From contig LNEM01000009.1 of the NCBI GenBank assembly GCA_001464955.1, positions 62,001 to 126,000 of the forward strand: a stretch of DNA of 64,000 nt, read 5' to 3'. Under the pieces are notes generated by a model. It was given only the letters and a program-made list of their open reading frames with translations, was not told the origin of the DNA and did not search any database. This DNA is from Rhizobiales bacterium Ga0077537. Lineage in GTDB: Bacteria; Pseudomonadota; Alphaproteobacteria; Rhizobiales; Hyphomicrobiaceae. Of the stretch, positions 61,886-64,000 are shown piece after piece (position 1 is the first letter of the stretch; every line of letters starts with the position of its first letter). The position numbers and the translations under genes are program-made.

Positions 61886-62821
61886 ATGCCCGCAATGATC
61901 CAGAATGGCCGAACGGCAGCCGTGAGCCGTGACGTGCACCAGGACTATTATGGCGAGAAGGGCTCCGGGGCGGGACTGTCGAATTTCCTGGACGGGGTCA
62001 GTCAGTCCAACAAGGGCCTCGAAGCGCGGCAGGAGTCCGTCGAGGGCTTGCGACGGACACTCGAAGCCGAAATCATTCCCCGGCTGATGCTGATCAACCG
62101 ACACGCTGGAGCCGGCGAGAGCGAATTGCCTCTCGCATCCGTGGGAATCAGTGCTGCGGAGGTCGGGCATTTCACGGAGTTGCTGCTCGAGGGCGGCATT
62201 GCCGACATTGGCCTGATGCTCGATGGGTTGTCGGATCGCGGCACGCCGTCCTCACGGGTGCTTCTCGATCTGCTGGCGCCTGCGGCGAGGCTGCTCGGGG
62301 AATTCTGGGAGAACGACACCCGGTCGTTCGCGGAAGTCACTGTCGCGATGGGGCAATTGCAGGCCGTGCTTCGCGTCATCGATCAGAAGGCGCCGGGGCA
62401 TACATTCGCGCCGCAGCTCCGGTCGATCGTGCTGATGCCGTGTCAGGGCGAGCAGCATTCTTTCCCGATCAACATTCTCGATTGGCATTTTCGCTGGTTC
62501 GGCTGGCATGTCGAGACCCTCGGTTCGTTCGATCGGCGGGTCGTCGAGCCCATCCTTCGGAAACGCCATGTCAACATAATTGGACTGTCAGCGAGTCAAG
62601 AAAGCTTGCTGGATCAGTTGACTTGCGATATTGACGGTTTTCGCCGGATGAGTAGAAACCGAGCGCTCGTGGTCATGGTCGGCGGGTTGGCGTTCAAGGG
62701 CCGGCCGGATCTTGTATCGAGAGTGGGCGCAGACGCAACGGCAGAAGATGCGGGTGAAGCTGTGCGTATTGCTGGCCGTCTCGTGGAGCCACTCGCGGTG
62801 GCCGAGGCCCCAACGATCTGA
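61886..62821 (+). CDS. aerR: AerR/PpaA-type B12-binding antirepressor
   Basis: Predicted 311-residue cobalamin-binding protein that antagonises PpsR/CrtJ in response to light and redox. A helical N-terminal part is followed by a B12-binding fold: LMPCQGEQHSFPINILDWHFRWFGWHVETLG, in which the EQH histidine is the usual cobalt-side residue, then NIIGLSASQESLLDQL and VMVGGLAFKGRPDLVSRVGADATAEDAGEAV (compare GGxxf...ADgya). AGGAGGGCAACA precedes ATG 61886; upstream frame to 61682 is not family-like. It lies 82 bases ahead of ppsR. Confidence 0.88.
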   Translation: MPAMIQNGRTAAVSRDVHQDYYGEKGSGAGLSNFLDGVSQSNKGLEARQESVEGLRRTLEAEIIPRLMLINRHAGAGESELPLASVGISAAEVGHFTELLLEGGIADIGLMLDGLSDRGTPSSRVLLDLLAPAARLLGEFWENDTRSFAEVTVAMGQLQAVLRVIDQKAPGHTFAPQLRSIVLMPCQGEQHSFPINILDWHFRWFGWHVETLGSFDRRVVEPILRKRHVNIIGLSASQESLLDQLTCDIDGFRRMSRNRALVVMVGGLAFKGRPDLVSRVGADATAEDAGEAVRIAGRLVEPLAVAEAPTI

Positions 62822-62903
62822 CCGGGCCGGCGGTTCTGCCACAGCCCGGACCCTACCAAGCGTTTGCTTGACGGTGAGCTGTGAGACCGGGCGGCCAGGC
62901 ACG

Positions 62904-64000
62904 TGAAAAATCTGAAGCGATCAATCGGGGCTCTCGACGGTGACGTGGCCACCCGGCTCGCGACCACGGCGTCCGATATCACGCTGATGGTCGGCCGTGA
63001 CGGCATCGTCAAGGATCTGTCCATCGTCAACGAAAGTCTCGCAAAGGATACGGATATCGGTGCCTGGGTCGGCCGGCGGTGGATCGATACCGTGACCATC
63101 GAGAGCAAGCCGAAGATCGAGCAACTGCTCAAGGACGCCTCGAGCGGGGCGACGAATTGGCGGCAGGTCAATCATCCGTCGCTGGCTGGCCGTCCGGATC
63201 TTCCTGTCCGCTATGCCACGATGATGTTGCGGCCGAACGGGCCCTTCATTGCTCTCGGCCGGGAGCTGAGATCGGTCTCCGTCATCCAGCAGAAGCTCCT
63301 CGAGGCGCAACAGGCGGTCGAGCGCGAGTATGCGCGGGTCCGGCAGGCCGAGATGCGCTATCGGCTGCTGTTTCAAATGTCGATCGAGGCGTGCGTCATC
63401 CTTGATGCCGCTACACTCAGGATCACGGACATCAACCCGGCCGCCCAGCGGCTGCTCGGTGCCCTGACCAAGCGCGTCGCCGGCAAGACGTTTACGGAGT
63501 TCTTCGAGGGGCCGGGACAGGCAAACGTGCAACGGCTGGTGGACAGTCTGCGGACGAGCGGTCAGGCGGATGCGGTGACCGTCAGGCTTGGGCCGGGCGG
63601 GGCCGACGTCCGGGTGTCGGGCTCCATGTTCCGGCAGGAGGGTGGCCCTCAACTCCTTGTACAACTCGCTCCGGTCGGTGGGCAGAGTCAGTCGGTGGTG
63701 GACGACTCTACGGGATCGCTGAAGCTTCTCGTCGAGCGTATCCCCGATGCGTTCGTGATGACCGATTCGGACCTGCGAATCCTGACCGGAAACGAAGCGT
63801 TCCTCAATCTCACCCAGCAGGCGGCGCCGGATCAGATCAAGGGGCAGCCGATCGATCGCTGGGTCGGGCGGTCGTCGGCGGAAGTCAATCTGCTGGTGGC
63901 CAGTCTGCGGGACTATGGCTCGGTTCGCCGATTCCCCACGATCGTGCGGGGCGAACTCGGAGTGATCGAAGACGTCGAAATCTCGGCCGTTCTCGTCGAG
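62904..64000 (+). CDS. ppsR: PpsR/CrtJ photosynthesis repressor, 3' end cut by window
   Basis: At least 365 residues are visible from a GTG start at 62904 (first in-frame start after a stop at 62883). N-terminal domain, a helical Q-linker (VIQQKLLEAQQAVEREYARVRQ, about 128-148), PAS1 (YRLLFQMSIEACVILDAATLRITDINPAAQRLLG) and PAS2 (LLVERIPDAFVMTDSDLRILTGNEAFLNL) are recognisable; the C-terminal Fis-type HTH lies beyond the window. The only cysteine seen is Cys164 in PAS1; the region after PAS1, where Rhodobacter PpsR/CrtJ has a redox cysteine, reads PQLLVQLAP with Val. Confidence 0.9.

Overview
The window is high-GC alphaproteobacterial DNA. The core gene neighbourhoods (RcdA, DUF1192, YebC/RuvC/RuvA, ZapA, TIGR00282 phosphoesterase, and 6S RNA next to the 5-formyl-THF cyclo-ligase) point to Hyphomicrobiales (Rhizobiales). 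It is a phototroph: about 36 kb at the right (28.1-64.0 kb) is a dense photosynthesis gene cluster (PGC). Carotenoid genes crtB, I, C, D and F fit the spirilloxanthin series. AcsF (oxygen-dependent cyclase) occurs together with the dark-operative reductase BchLNB. No species name can be supported from the sequence alone.

Layout. 0-8 kb: end of rpmE, rcdA, DUF1192, a quinone oxidoreductase, a DHA2-type efflux pump, then a leftward housekeeping block (5-FCL, phosphoesterase, yebC, ruvC, ruvA) with 6S RNA directly upstream of 5-FCL. 8.4-13.4 kb: accessory metabolic genes (YdhR-like monooxygenase, cyclase-family hydrolase, MFS transporter, DUF3829 protein, CoA-transferase) lying between 6S RNA and zapA. 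13.4-20.3 kb: zapA, a coiled-coil protein, gap, recX, a Nudix hydrolase, a CAP-domain protein, recO, a nitrilase-family hydrolase and a DUF3237 protein. 20.3-28 kb: an AhpD-like gene whose catalytic cysteine codon is an in-frame TGA followed by a bSECIS-like hairpin (probable selenoprotein), a HAD hydrolase, a degenerate EAL protein, an omega-transaminase, an outer-membrane barrel, a degenerate SDR and tRNA-Asp.

PGC. crtC-crtD run left and crtF-bchCXYZ-pufQBALM-cytochrome c2-crtB run right from a shared 120-bp intergenic region. An exact PpsR/CrtJ box (TGT-N12-ACA) overlaps a promoter-like -35 in front of bchC. Converging from the right is one gap-poor leftward array of about 20 kb: bchF-N-B-H-L-M-lhaA-puhA-B-C-orf-acsF-puhE-hemA-dxs-fni-crtI. 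This array couples tetrapyrrole supply (hemA), isoprenoid supply (dxs, fni) and pigment, reaction-centre and assembly genes. The regulators aerR and ppsR (cut by the window edge) diverge from bchF.

The most unusual item is the TGA-containing AhpD-like gene at 20276-21376. The TGA sits where the peroxidatic Cys of the E-X11-C-X2-C-X3-H motif belongs, with the reading frame open on both sides.
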